Positions 21,496 to 32,571 of a DNA stretch of 64,000 nucleotides are shown here, one piece after another; position 1 is the stretch's first letter; every line of letters starts with the position of its first letter. The DNA is from Paralithodes platypus (taxonomy: Eukaryota > Arthropoda > Malacostraca > Decapoda > Lithodidae). The position numbers and the translations under genes were made by a program. The notes under the pieces are model-generated. The model saw nothing but the letters and a program-made list of their open reading frames with translations. It was not told the DNA's origin and did no database searches. The stretch spans positions 19,998,095 to 20,062,094 of the forward strand of contig CM064519.1 in assembly GCA_032716605.1 (NCBI GenBank), read 5' to 3'.

Positions 21496-23934
21496 TACCA
21501 TAGTGCGGTTGGGAATATGAACATGATTAGATTAATATCCAGTATTCGAGAATGGATAATAAGTCGTAGGCGTGTGCATAAACCTTTAACCGTCCTGGTG
21601 GTGTAATGGTTAAGGTGGCAAAAATATGTGTGTGATAACCCGGGTTCGAATCCCGGTGGATCATATATACTTTAATTAATTTCATTGGGGGTGTGGTGGT
21701 GAGATTAATAAAAATAATATTATTAGTAGGTTTAGGGATATTTCTTCGAGAGGCCGGTCTATATGATCTGTGCCCCATGAATATTCTTTCCTCTCACTTA
21801 AACAGTAGGCTACCATAGTGCGGTTGGGAATATGAACATGATTAGATTAATATCCAGTATTCGAGAATGGATAATAAGTCGTAGGCGTGTGCATAAACCT
21901 TTAACCGTCCTGGTGGTGTAATGGTTAAGGTGGCAAAAATATGTGTGTGATAACCCGGGTTCGAATCCCGGTGGATCATATATACTTTAATTAATTTCAT
22001 TGGGGGTGTGGTGGTGAGATTAATAAAAATAATATTATTAGTAGGTTTAGGGATATTTCTTCGAGAGGCCGGTCTATATGATCTGTGCCCCATGAATATT
22101 CTTTCCTCTCACTTAAACAGTAGGCTACCATAGTGCGGTTGGGAATATGAACATGATTAGATTAATATCCAGTATTCGAGAATGGATAATAAGTCGTAGG
22201 CGTGTGCATAAACCTTTAACCGTCCTGGTGGTGTAATGGTTAAGGTGGCAAAAATATGTGTGTGATAACCCGGGTTCGAATCCCGGTGGATCATATATAC
22301 TTTAATTAATTTCATTGGGGGTGTGGTGGTGAGATTAATAAAAATAATATTATTAGTAGGTTTAGGGATATTTCTTCGAGAGGCCGGTCTATATGATCTG
22401 TGCCCCATGAATATTCTTTCCTCTCACTTAAACAGTAGGCTACCATAGTGCGGTTGGGAATATGAACATGATTAGATTAATATCCAGTATTCGAGAATGG
22501 ATAATAAGTCGTAGGCGTGTGCATAAACCTTTAACCGTCCTGGTGGTGTAATGGTTAAGGTGGCAAAAATATGTGTGTGATAACCCGGGTTCGAATCCCG
22601 GTGGATCATATATACAGTACTTTAATTAATTTCATTGGGGGTGTGGTGGTGAGATTAATAAAAATAATATTATTAGTAGGTTTAGGGATATTTCTTCGAG
22701 AGGCCGGTCTATATGATCTGTGCCCCATGAATATTCTTTCCTCTCACTTAAACAGTAGGCTACCATAGTGCGGTTGGGAATATGAACATGATTAGATTAA
22801 TATCCAGTATTCGAGAATGGATAATAAGTCGTAGGCGTGTGCATAAACCTTTAACCGTCCTGGTGGTGTAATGGTTAAGGTGGCAAAAATATGTGTGTGA
22901 TAACCCGGGTTCGAATCCCGGTGGATCATATATACTTTAATTAATTTCATTGGGGGTGTGGTGGTGAGATTAATAAAAATAATATTATTAGTAGGTTTAG
23001 GGATATTTCTTCGAGAGGCCGGTCTATATGATCTGTGCCCCATGAATATTCTTTCCTCTCACTTAAACAGTAGGCTACCATAGTGCGGTTGGGAATATGA
23101 ACATGATTAGATTAATATCCAGTATTCGAGAATGGATAATAAGTCGTAGGCGTGTGCATAAACCTTTAACCGTCCTGGTGGTGTAATGGTTAAGGTGGCA
23201 AAAATATGTGTGTGATAACCCGGGTTCGAATCCCGGTGGATCATATATACTTTAATTAATTTCATTGGGGGTGTGGTGGTGAGATTAATAAAAATAATAT
23301 TATTAGTAGGTTTAGGGATATTTCTTCGAGAGGCCGGTCTATATGATCTGTGCCCCATGAATATTCTTTCCTCTCACTTAAACAGTAGGCTACCATAGTG
23401 CGGTTGGGAATATGAACATGATTAGATTAATATCCAGTATTCGAGAATGGATAATAAGTCGTAGGCGTGTGCATAAACCTTTAACCGTCCTGGTGGTGTA
23501 ATGGTTAAGGTGGCAAAAATATGTGTGTGATAACCCGGGTTCGAATCCCGGTGGATCATATATACTTTAATTAATTTCATTGGGGGTGTGGTGGTGAGAT
23601 TAATAAAAATAATATTATTAGTAGGTTTAGGGATATTTCTTCGAGAGGCCGGTCTATATGATCTGTGCCCTATGAATATTCTTTCCTCTCACTTAAACAG
23701 TAGGCTACCATAGTGCGGTTGGGAATATGAACATGATTAGATTAATATCCAGTATTCGAGAATGGATAATAAGTCGTAGGCGTGTGCATAAACCTTTAAC
23801 CGTCCTGGTGGTGTAATGGTTAAGGTGGCAAAAATATGTGTGTGATAACCCGGGTTCGAATCCCGGTGGATCATATATACTTTAATTAATTTCATTGGGG
23901 GTGTGGTGGTGAGATTAATAAAAATAATATTATT
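21496..23934 (+). repeat. Tandem array of eight 315-bp SINE-derived units
   Basis: Units start TACCATAGTGCGGTTGGGAA at 21496, 21811, 22126, 22441, 22761, 23076, 23391 and 23706. Spacing is exactly 315 bp except for unit 4 (320, an AGTAC insertion near 22615). The last unit stops after about 228 bp. Copies are almost identical: besides the insertion I noticed only one substitution (23671). Each unit holds the SINE leader, a tRNA-like segment and the 3' body. Such uniformity means recent amplification or homogenisation. Confidence 0.93.
21592..21663 (+). promoter_or_regulatory. tRNA-like pol III promoter in each array unit
   Basis: A 72-nt tRNA-like segment (shown for unit 1, repeated in all eight) has an A-box-like TGGTGTAATGGTTAAGG and a perfect B box GGTTCGAATCC inside a 5-bp T-arm stem (CCGGG/CCCGG). 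The acceptor ends GTCCTGG and TGGATCA do not pair, so this is a promoter relic and not a working tRNA gene. Confidence 0.75.
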
Positions 23935-24592
23935 TAAATAATTTTCATCCTGTCCGAATTCACCCCATTTTTACAGAAATTTAAAAATTAAATCATTTAA
24001 TGCCCAATTACGGAAATACTGTAATATACTGTACAAGATGATGCCAATTAATTATTTTGTACTTTCACACTAATTACGAAAGTACATCTTGGCACTAATA
24101 ACTTTTCTGCATCGACTCCTCATAATTTCTGTCAAAGAAAGTTTGCCATTGTTACAAAATTTAATTATACAGTATACAGTACCTTATTTTGGTTTATAAA
24201 TTGTTATTTATTACTTGTCGAAATATATTTAAAGATTTTACACACGAAATTGATACAAAAGTATTACGAAATGCCTGGTGAAAAGAGATTTCCAATATGT
24301 TTATTCATTAATTATATAAAAAAAAAAAAAAAAAAAAATTGGTGATGATGTCCGAATTCACCCCAGTTGACGGTACCATATAACTTCACTGCCCATTAAC
24401 CCCTACACCCCGGAAGGGCTCTTTAACGCCCATAAAAACCTCGGCCCGCGCAACCCGGAAGGGCTCTTGAACGCCCATTGCTTGCGTGAGTGCTTTCGAA
24501 TGCTGCGCGTAAATTTTTGGTATCGTGGGAGGGTAGGTGGCGCCACCAGACGTAAACTACGCCACAGCATCAGTATCTACCCCGACGCCATC

Positions 24593-27500
24593 ATGGATAG
24601 TCCGCCAAATAGTGATTCCGCTGTGTCCGATACCGTGCTTCCTACGACGCCCGTGCTAGTTCGTCGCGCCTTACCCCGACGCCATCGCCTAAATGTGTTA
24701 CCGTCAAATGCCGTAACTTCGGACAGCGCCCTAACTTCGGACGTTTTTCTAAAATCTGTACTGAGCTCCCCTATCTTCGGAGAGGGACCTAACTTCGGAC
24801 ATTGTGGATACCAGCCCTGTTATCCCCCTGTGTCTGAAGTTAGGTCCCTCAAGCTGGTGCATTTCACTGTACGTATTTTAGAATAAACGTTCGAAGTTAG
24901 GGCGCTGTCCGAAGTTACGGCATTTTACGGTATCTCCCGGAGGTATTGAGACGACATTGAGACTTTATGAGCGTGCTGATGCCAAGTATATTGTTGATGA
25001 TGAAGGCAGTTACGACTCCAGTAATTATAAGTCGAGTAATTATGGCCATGAGAGTGACAAAGAAGAGCAATTCCTGGGATTTGCGAGAGAACATGAGAGT
25101 GATGAGAGTGATGAAGGTGATGTACCAGTTTTTGAGGAAGCTGGTTTACCTACAGACGGTGAACTTGAGAGAGTGAGTGAGTGGGAGAGTTCAAGGTCAC
25201 TCTCCAAGTTTCGCATGAGTGACACGACCCCAAGCCCTTCGCCAGCTAAATCGCCTTTCAAGCTACACTTATATAAGAAGAAAATACTTGAAAAGGCGGC
25301 CGCGGCAGCTAGGGAACAAGCCAAAATACTTGGTGAGGATGAGGCTGTGAGTGAGGATGAGCGTGGTGACCCTTCTCGCTCGCCATTGTCTCCCTTATCT
25401 ACCCACGCCACCCAAAATGACCTGGATGACCCGGGTGCCCCGCATTCTTCCCCACCACCCCCACCACTGCCAAGGGTTGAGGACCCCCTACTTTCGGCCT
25501 ATTTGCCTCCTAGGTCCCCCGACAGGAGACATACTGCTGCCGAAAAGGGGAAAGGCAGCAAATATGCCAAAAAAGGGAAGACAAGTAAGCGAGTTTTGTT
25601 CGAGGCTCCCGCGGCGTCCACCCCTGCCGGCCCCAGCTATACGCCCCCGCAACTTTCCCCACGGTCCTCTCCACCTCTCCAGCCGTCAACATATGTTCCT
25701 GATGAAGTCTTTGAGCTCGCATCACCAATACCTGGGCCTAGTGACAGTGAAGCATTGCTTTCTGTCACTCGTCGCAGGCCAAGGAGCTCAGGACCTCGGG
25801 GGGACACAGCCTCACCTGCCACTCCTTCCCCACCTCGCCCACCCGCACGCCGCCCACGCATCACTCGTTCCCCGCCAGATTATGTGGGGGCCACTGATGA
25901 TGAAGGGCACCTCTCTGAAGACTCTGGCCATGATTACATAGGTCCACTGTCAGGGCAAGATGACCACTCTGACGATGACTATATGGACATCGACGACCCT
26001 CGACCCATCCGCTTGGCCCGGCGTCGTGCTGCCCGTCGTGCTGGCCGCCGCCCTGGCCGACGCCCTGGCCGCCCTAGGGCGCGCGCCTCCCTAGTTGGCC
26101 GTGGGCGTGCTGGGCCACCAGCTGGAGCTCCTCGTCAGCGTAGACAAGACCCATTCTACGTTTTTCAGTGGCAAGACGTAGTTGATGGGGATGGATACAA
26201 CCCTGATGTGCCAGCTTTTGATGAGGTACTGGAGGGTTCAGGCATTACCCCCAATTTTCCTGCAGGCCCCAATGCTCCACCACACGAACTATTTGAGGCC
26301 TTCTTTGATGAGGAGGTGGTAGGCTATGTTGTCAAAGAGACAAATAAGCAGCACCAATTCCAGGTCCACTTTTTGGGCAAGGTGACCAAGGGCCACATGA
26401 GGCAGTGGACCCCAGTGACTCATAAAGAGTTCATGGTGTTCCTGGCACTCACCATGCTAATGCCTCATGTCAAGAAGCATAGGTTGCCTGACCTATTGGA
26501 TCACCAATGATCTCATATCCACCCCTGCCTTCGGGAAATATATGTCTCGCGACCGGTACCTTGATATCCTCGCAGCGCTCCATCTTGTCACCAACCTTGA
26601 CGTCCACCTCCCAGACAAGCTGTGGAAGATTAGGACGTTCTACGAGATGATGCGAGAACGCTTTACCTCCTACTTCAAGCCCTTCCGCAAGGTCGTCATT
26701 GATGAGTCTCTTGTGCTGTTCCGGGGAAAACTCAGCTTCCGGCAGTACATCCCCTCAAAAAGACATCGCTTTGGCATAAAATTCTTTGTGCTGTGCGACT
26801 GCCAAACTGGCTATGTCCTGGACTTCCTGGTCTACAGCGGGAAGGAAGGGGACGTGCTTGTGGACCCCCTCATTGGCTTTGGCGGAGCAGTGGTGCAAGC
26901 CATGATGGACCGCTACTTTCACAAGAATCACGTCCTCTACACGGACAATTACTACACGTCCCCCACTCTCTCAAAGTACCTGCATGAGCGCAAGACGGGG
27001 ACTGTAGGCACAGTACGAGGGAAAAGGAAGGGCATGCCACCTTTCCCTCCAAAGACCAAAAAAGGTGATATGTTCAGGAAGAAGTCGGGGCCCATTCTGG
27101 CTATCCACTGGCACGACCAGCGGAAGGTCTACCTCCTGAGCACCATCCACAAGGGTGAAATGGTGGAGACTGGCAAGGTGGATCGCCGCACCCAGGCCAG
27201 GGTGACCAAGCCCGATGCTGTCCTGGACTACAACATCAACATGAGGCTGGTGGACAAGTCCGACATGCAGATAGGCTTCATTGACTGCCTGCGTACCTCG
27301 TGCAGATGGTACAAAAAGTTCTTTCTGCATATGGTGGACATGTCAGTTCTGAATGCCTACAATATATACAAGCTTCGGAATGTGAACACACCCATGAAGT
27401 TCAATAGCCTGCGGAGGTTCCAAAAGCAGGTGTTGACGGAGCTCCTGGAGAAGTATGGTACGCCACAGAGGGCAGTGGCACATCCTGGGCCCGCCGTTAC

Positions 27501-27720
27501 TGACCGCTTGCAGTGTGCATATTACATGAATAGGCACAGGCTTGGTTCCCTGCCTCAGAATGAATCAGGAAGAACGCAGCAGAAGCGGTGCCATGTCTGC
27601 TACAACAGCAGGCTGAGGGCGAGATCAGGTAAAAAGTCCACCATGGAGTGTGTGGAGTGCAAGGTGGCACTCTGTACTATAGGGTGCTTCTTTGATTACC
27701 ACTCCAAGCAGGAGTTCTAA
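24593..27720 (+). pseudogene. piggyBac-2 transposase, split by a MITE and a 1-base insertion
   Basis: From ATG 24593 (MDSPPNSDSAVSDTVLPTTP) the frame runs into the MITE at 24701-24930, resumes in a new frame to 26510 and, after an extra C near 26490, continues to TAA at 27720. Without these two changes the length would be about 964 residues, against about 600 for the classic piggyBac enzyme; the excess is a roughly 400-residue N-terminal region (Ser/Pro/acidic, then an Arg-rich stretch RRAARRAGRRPGRRPGRP). The triad DES, TDNYY and VDKSD is intact. The C-terminal Cys-rich domain is complete here (CHVCYNS, ECVECKVALC). This is the better preserved of the two. Confidence 0.9.
24701..24930. mobile_element. 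TA-flanked MITE inside piggyBac-2
   Basis: TA at 24699-24700 and 24931-24932. Inverted ends of about 50 bp with few mismatches: CCGTCAAATGCCGTAACTTC / CCGTAAAATGCCGTAACTTC, both followed by GGACAGCGCCCTAACTTCG. piggyBac-1 has GTGTTATCTCCCGG at the matching place with no insertion, so the empty site is visible. Tc1/mariner-type by TA duplication. Confidence 0.92.
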
Positions 27721-27987
27721 TAATCATAGTGAAAGTGACAAAGAAAAGGACAATATGTACAGTATATATATATATAGGCAAAAAGTGGAAGTAAACCAAT
27801 TTATTGTTATACAAAAGTCATGTATTATGAGAAAATTGATACAAATACAATTACACCATAATAATATGTGAAAGTGACACATATGTATATAATAAGTGAC
27901 ATTCATATGATTAGAACCTATAGAAATATATAAATCAGTGAAAAAAGACAATAAATTGTATATAAAACGTTTACAAAGCATATAACT

Positions 27988-28500
27988 AAGTGAAAGTGAC
28001 ACAAGACATAATATATGATGGCCAAAGTATAATAAACACCTGTGATAACGAATAATCAGTGCCTAATATAACAATAACCTACCTCAATTACTAATAAAAT
28101 GTACGGTATCGAGTGAAAATGAGCATTATCAGTGACAGTGACACTCTAAAGCATATTTATCAAAGTGAAAGTGACACAAGACACAATACTTGATGGCCAA
28201 AGTATAATAAACACCTGTGATAACGAATAATCAGTGCCTAATATAACAATAACCTACCTCAATTACTAATAAAATGTACGGTATCGAGTGAAAATTAGCA
28301 TTATCAGTGACAGTGACAGTGACACTAAAGCATATTTATCAAACTGAAAGTGACACAAGACACAATACTTGATGGCCAAAGTATAATAAACACCTGTAAT
28401 AACTAATAATCAGTGCCCTAATATAACAATAACCTACCTCAATTACTAATAAAATGTACGGTATCGAGTGAAAATTAGCTATATTAGTGACAGTGATACC
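27988..28500 (+). repeat. Three 175-bp tandem repeats in piggyBac-2
   Basis: Units begin near 27988, 28163 and 28341 with (A)AGTGAAAGTGACACAAGAC or a close variant, matching the block at 19133 in piggyBac-1. Confidence 0.85.
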
Positions 28501-28913
28501 CTAATAAACATACTTTATATAATTGGCCTCAAAATAACTATAAAAATATCAAATAACATCACATTCTCAATATTAAACACTAAAATCGTCTAAGGGAGAT
28601 AAACACTTTGGCGCGATGAGCGGGCAAGGTGCGTCGTAGCCGTGGCCGGGGCGACGCATCCGAACGCGGGAAGAATTTGCCGCCGAAAAGCACTCGTCTT
28701 CCCGTGCTCACCATTATGCAACCAGAGGGGCTAGAGACCTCTACTCAACGCCATTCTACAGAGGAAGGTTTGTGGAACATTTTTCTTTTTTATTCATAAC
28801 ATTACATGCCATATTCATTGAATTACAGAGGAGTTAACATAGCCCAAAGATCGTCAAAACACCCGGTACCGCAGCACAGTTGCGAGCTATAGTCCCCGGG
28901 GCTGGAGGGTTAA

Positions 28914-29498
28914 GCCCTACTGTACCAGAGGATACAGTAATAAAAGTTCCCCCCCCCCCCCCCCCCACCCCAGTCCCAAGCAATGTGGCCAAAATGGCAA
29001 GATAGAACAACTTTCCACCTCAAGAGATGTAGGAATACTGGCTCTCCCAGCCCTCAGAGGGTTGAATATATGCTGAGAAGTGTTGCCATATTGAGAGCAG
29101 TGCTCAAATAGTCATGGTACCAGGCACTGCCTGATACTGGCAGTTACAAGGAAAGTACATGAAGGCACACTGCCGTCACTGGGACTGGGGAGTGACTTAT
29201 CTACTGACGGCTCCCAGCCGTCGCTGGTATTGGATGGGTTAAGGCAGTGAAGTTTAAGAAGTATGTTACCTATACTGTAATATGGAATTTAATGTGTTTG
29301 GAAATCAATATTTTAGAGCTCAAAAGTAATAGGTGCATTAAGAATAGTATTTATATGAAAAAGATACATGTATAATACACTGATTATATATAATGTTTGT
29401 ATAAGTATACATTTCTGTACAGTATATGTGTGTCTCAAAGAATTGATGAGCACCCTATTGGAAAATCATAGTGGCTAACAAAAAGTTTGTCTATGCAG
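28914..29498. other. Tao intron 3, end: possible half MITE
   Basis: 28950-28966 is poly-C. 29130-29239 ends GGATGGGTTAA and, inverted, shows two CCAGYGACGG motifs near a TTAACCC end, like the other piggyBac-like MITEs; I cannot find its left partner. The rest up to the exon 4 acceptor is AT-rich with nothing recognised. Confidence 0.4.
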
Positions 29499-29617
29499 AT
29501 GACTGAGGAGACGGCACGCTTTAAACACGAGCGGCATGAACGAATAAGAATAATGCAAGAGAAGCAAACCAGGGAACTAGAGGAATTTGATAATGAATCT
29601 ATGCGGCTAGGATTTAG
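29499..29617 (+). CDS. Tao: Tao kinase, coiled-coil exon (fourth in window)
   Basis: A 119-nt exon (39 codons plus two bases of a split codon) with acceptor CTATGCAG and donor AG|GTAAGT. It encodes MTEETARFKHERHERIRIMQ and ends EEFDNESMRLGF, the very conserved end of the TAOK coiled coil (AFDSESMRLGF in vertebrates). The last two bases, AG, join the first base of the next exon to make a serine codon, so the protein continues GF-S as in other TAO kinases. This phase match over a 4.7-kb intron is strong evidence for the gene model. Confidence 0.9.
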
Positions 29618-29887
29618 GTAAGTTTACTCTTAACATGTTTATTCTAATAATGCAGTTCTGTTTATTATGGTTCTGAGGTGAATCCTATTTTCTTATTATT
29701 GTCTTATTTAGGACTAGAGACTGAAATCTCACCTTATGTGGAACACTTGTTCTTATAAAATTATATAATATTATGTTACCCCTGGTATGGGAAGGGAGTG
29801 AGTGGAAATTGTCTGTGCTGATGTTTTCTTATGATACAGTTCTATTGATTGATAATAAGCGCAGTTTGCAACACATACATAAACATA

Positions 29888-31500
29888 CATAAAATTTTAA
29901 GACTGAGTGTTCCACACATAAGTGCAGTTTCAGTCTCTTGTCCTAATGGCGGCATTCCAGGCAACCCTGTTAAGGGCTGCTTCACTTGTCAAGTTCTTGG
30001 ATTTGAGATCGGTGCGTATAGTCCGATCCCAGGTCTTCCTCGGTCCACCCCTTGGTGCAGCTCCCTCCACAATCACAGACCTGCATTTTTTCACCCAATT
30101 TTGTTCATCCATTCTCTCCACATGTCCATACCATCCCAGTCTACTTTTACGCATCTCCTCGCTAATACTCTTTATACCTAAACGTCTCCTCAGCTCAACA
30201 TTTGTTATTCTATCCTGTAGCCTGGCCCCACACATCCATCTCACCATTCTCATCTCATTACGCTCCATTCTGTTGACATCCTCTACTTTAACGGCCCATG
30301 TTTCTGAGGCATACGTCTTTGCACTTCTAACACATGAGGCATACACCTTTCCCTTCAGGGGGAGAGGCATTCTTTTCATGGTCAGGATTGGCATCAATTC
30401 TCTGAACTTCCCCCAGCCACACCTAATTCTAGCAACAGTGGCAGCCTCGGCCCCACCACCGGCAGAGATGGTATCTCCTAGGTAACAAAACTTATTCACC
30501 AACTCCAAAGACTCATTTCCAAAATTCACAGCCACAGGATCATCACTTAACACAAGCTCGCCTTTGCACACTACTCACTCAAATTTCTCTATTTCTGACT
30601 TATCCTTCAGCAGGGGCCCCTTTATTCTACTACAGCGCTTACTCCCATGGTGTACCCAACATCGACAGATGCTACATTGAATTGAGTTAACGCCCACTCC
30701 CTTTCCACACACTGCACATGGGTATGCACCGCTCTTTTCCACATTGCCTCGTCTCAATCTACAATGCATAACCTTGGTTTTGTTAATATTGACTCTTAAA
30801 CCCTTGCTCGCCATGCCCTCTCTCCACTCTCTGAATTTGGCCTCAGCATCTTGCATACTGTCAGCTATTAGGACTAAATCGTCTGCATTAAACAGTTCCA
30901 ACGGGAGTCCGCCTCTAAAAACTCTAGACAGTGCCTCCAAGACCATAATAAAGATTAACTCTGAACCCTGATGGACTCCAACACGGACTGCGAACTCATC
31001 ACTCAGTACACCCTTCACCCTCACCGCACTTTGCGAATCCTCATACATCTTCATTATCACACGCACCAGCCACTCTTCCACACCAAGTTTCCTCATAGCC
31101 CACTGCACAACATCTCTAGGCACCCTATCAAAGGCCTTCTCCAGGTCTACAAACACAAAGTAAAGATCCCTGCCTTTTAGTAAGTATCTTTCCTGTATCT
31201 GCCTGACTATGAAGATAGCATCGGTTGTACCCCTTCCTGGCATAAAACCAAACTGCATATCATCAATAGAGATGCTTTGCCTGATCAAACCCTCAAGGAC
31301 TCTCACAGACCTTCATGATATGGTCAAGCATTTTCAGGCCCCTATAATTTCCTCTATCTAGCGCATCCCCTTTTCCTTTGTATATATTTACTATTACACT
31401 TTTGAACCAATCCTCTAGGATTTTCTCATCTTTAATAATGGTGTTTATCAGCTCAGTGACTAAGTTTACACCAATCTCCCCTGAGGCTTTTATCATCTCA
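29888..31500 (-). pseudogene. LINE-C copy 3: reverse transcriptase with internal PHD-like finger
   Basis: Minus-strand order: NYRGLKMLDHIMKV (31370 area), a frame break near 31300, MQFGFMPGRGTTDAIF, VDLEKAFDRVPRDVV (RT motif A), VHQGSELIFI (motif B, altered), LFNADDLVLIADS where YADD is expected, then a zinc finger (CAVCGKGVG, CSICRCWVHH, CSRIKG, VVCKGE), FCYLGDTISAGGGAEAATVA, RMVRWMCGARL and GWYGHVERMDEQNW, with the stop near 29930 and a (CATA)n tail on the left. A TGA at 30575-30577 replaces the Cys codon before VVCK. The finger follows the C4HC3 spacing of PHD domains. Clade not assigned. It lies in Tao intron 4, opposite to the gene. Confidence 0.85.
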
Positions 31501-31509
31501 GCATTTGGT

Positions 31510-31810
31510 GAATATGTCTGGCACTGTGTACAAAAAAGAAAAGACAGAAGCTGAAGGTCAATATCTTAAAAAATAAGGTTATGGTTACAAGAGGAATGCA
31601 GTCACAGAGTGTAAAGTAAGGTTGAATGGCCAGGTAATGGAATATGTCCGCTTATTTAAGACGTGAGTTTGAAGGATGAAGTGCGATAGAGGGTACAGCA
31701 GGGGAGGAGGATTGTAAGAACGCTGAAATCAGCGAGTAGGAATAGGGAGGTAGCATGGAAGTAAAGAAGTCTTTTCATGAATGTTGTTGGAGAGGCATAA
31801 ATCAAGAGTG
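31510..31810 (+). mobile_element. LINE fragment, probably LINE-E middle part
   Basis: Broken frames give VRLNGQVMEYVRLF and GRRIVRTLKSASRNREVAWK, a segment that follows the RT in LINEs ending with the GHVERM motif. Several frame breaks; no RT motifs. Confidence 0.5.
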
Positions 31811-32145
31811 AGGGAGGTGGAAATTAGTAATTTGAGAAAAGTTTTTTTTTTCCATCTTTTGAGTGGAAAAAAGACTAGGAAAATTGGTTCACTCTGGGGA
31901 TAGAGAAAAGAGTTCGACAGAAAATAGGTGGAAATGTGTTGCAAGGCGGGTGCCACCTACTCCCCACAAGGGAGGAGGTATACGCTGAAGAAGCCTAGTA
32001 CAACATTGATTATTATAATAGCGGTAGAAGAGAGAGAGAGAGAGTGATGCAACATTGCAGCGTGTAGAGAGAAATACTGTACAGTAGTAGAAAATTAGTA
32101 AGAGGTGAGTTAATTAGACAAAATACTTTTGAGTCTACCCTTTAA

Positions 32146-32567
32146 CCCCTTATTGGCGGCGCTCGACTTAAGTCGTGCATCAATTTGCAGCAAGTTAGGA
32201 GCATTATTAAGGCTTTTAAAGGGTTAAAATAGAGTGCAAATGGCCGGGAGCACAGCGGGCCAGACAGCCGACTCCCAGGGCTTACCGCCGCCCATTAACT
32301 CATGTTCCCTGTGTTCTCGAGAGGCCGGCAGTGTAGCCAGTAGTGAGCATAGCTGGGAAAAATATACCGATATATGCTAAACTCCCATATTCGTGGCATC
32401 ACTGCAAGAGAACCACGAGTGCTACGTAGCTCGTTCTGGTCTCATTTTGAAGCTTTTAGTGCCTAGTTTTTTGCTAAATAATTTTATTTTCATGCAGATG
32501 CTTGATTTATCATGCAGGAGGGCCTGAATATGCCCAAATGAGTTCAAAACACCCCGCTAGACAAGGG
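32146..32567. mobile_element. TTAA-flanked MITE, family 2, copy b
   Basis: TTAA at 32142-32145 and 32568-32571; ends CCCCTTATTGGCGG and, inverted, CCCTTGTCTAGCGG. Shares AGCTCGTTCTGGTCTCATTT and TCATGCAGATGCTTGATT with 10688-11076. No ORF. Confidence 0.75.
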
Positions 32568-32571
32568 TTAA

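Larger units (their letters stand above)
14019..24373. mobile_element. Outer TA-flanked element, hugely expanded by nested insertions
   Basis: The left end reads TA|TTGTCAACTGGGGTGAATTT (14017 on) and the right end, inverted, TA|CCGTCAACTGGGGTGAATTC (ending 24373). About 20 bp of inverted end match and both sides have TA. Everything between, 10.4 kb, would then be one small mariner-like element filled by a TTAA foldback MITE, a LINE-C copy, an inner TA element, a piggyBac, a MITE and the SINE array. TCCGAATTC and TTCGGACA words recur near both ends (14550-14660, 23955, 24350). The pairing of the two ends is inference. Confidence 0.6.
24400..28909 (+). mobile_element. piggyBac element 2
   Basis: TTAA at 24396-24399 and 28910-28913. 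Ends CCCCTACACCCCGG and, inverted, CCCTCCAGCCCCGG. The left subterminal region has two copies of CCCGGAAGGGCTCTT(T/G)AACGCCC. Coding sequence and 3' tandem repeats correspond to piggyBac-1 in order and length. It is 4510 bp long including a 230-bp MITE, and sits just outside the outer TA element. Confidence 0.9.

Noticed and set aside
21527..23358. Repeated 83-codon minus-strand frames (MGHRSYRPASRR...)
   Set aside because: They are identical because the DNA is a tandem repeat; they run antisense through the tRNA-like part and have no domain.
21592..23881. Eight tRNA genes in tandem
   Set aside because: The B box and T-arm are perfect, but acceptor ends do not pair and no good anticodon stem is visible. 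The same segment is part of a dispersed SINE.
21496..23934. CRISPR array
   Set aside because: Units are 315 bp and uniform with no unique spacers; the setting is a eukaryotic intron.
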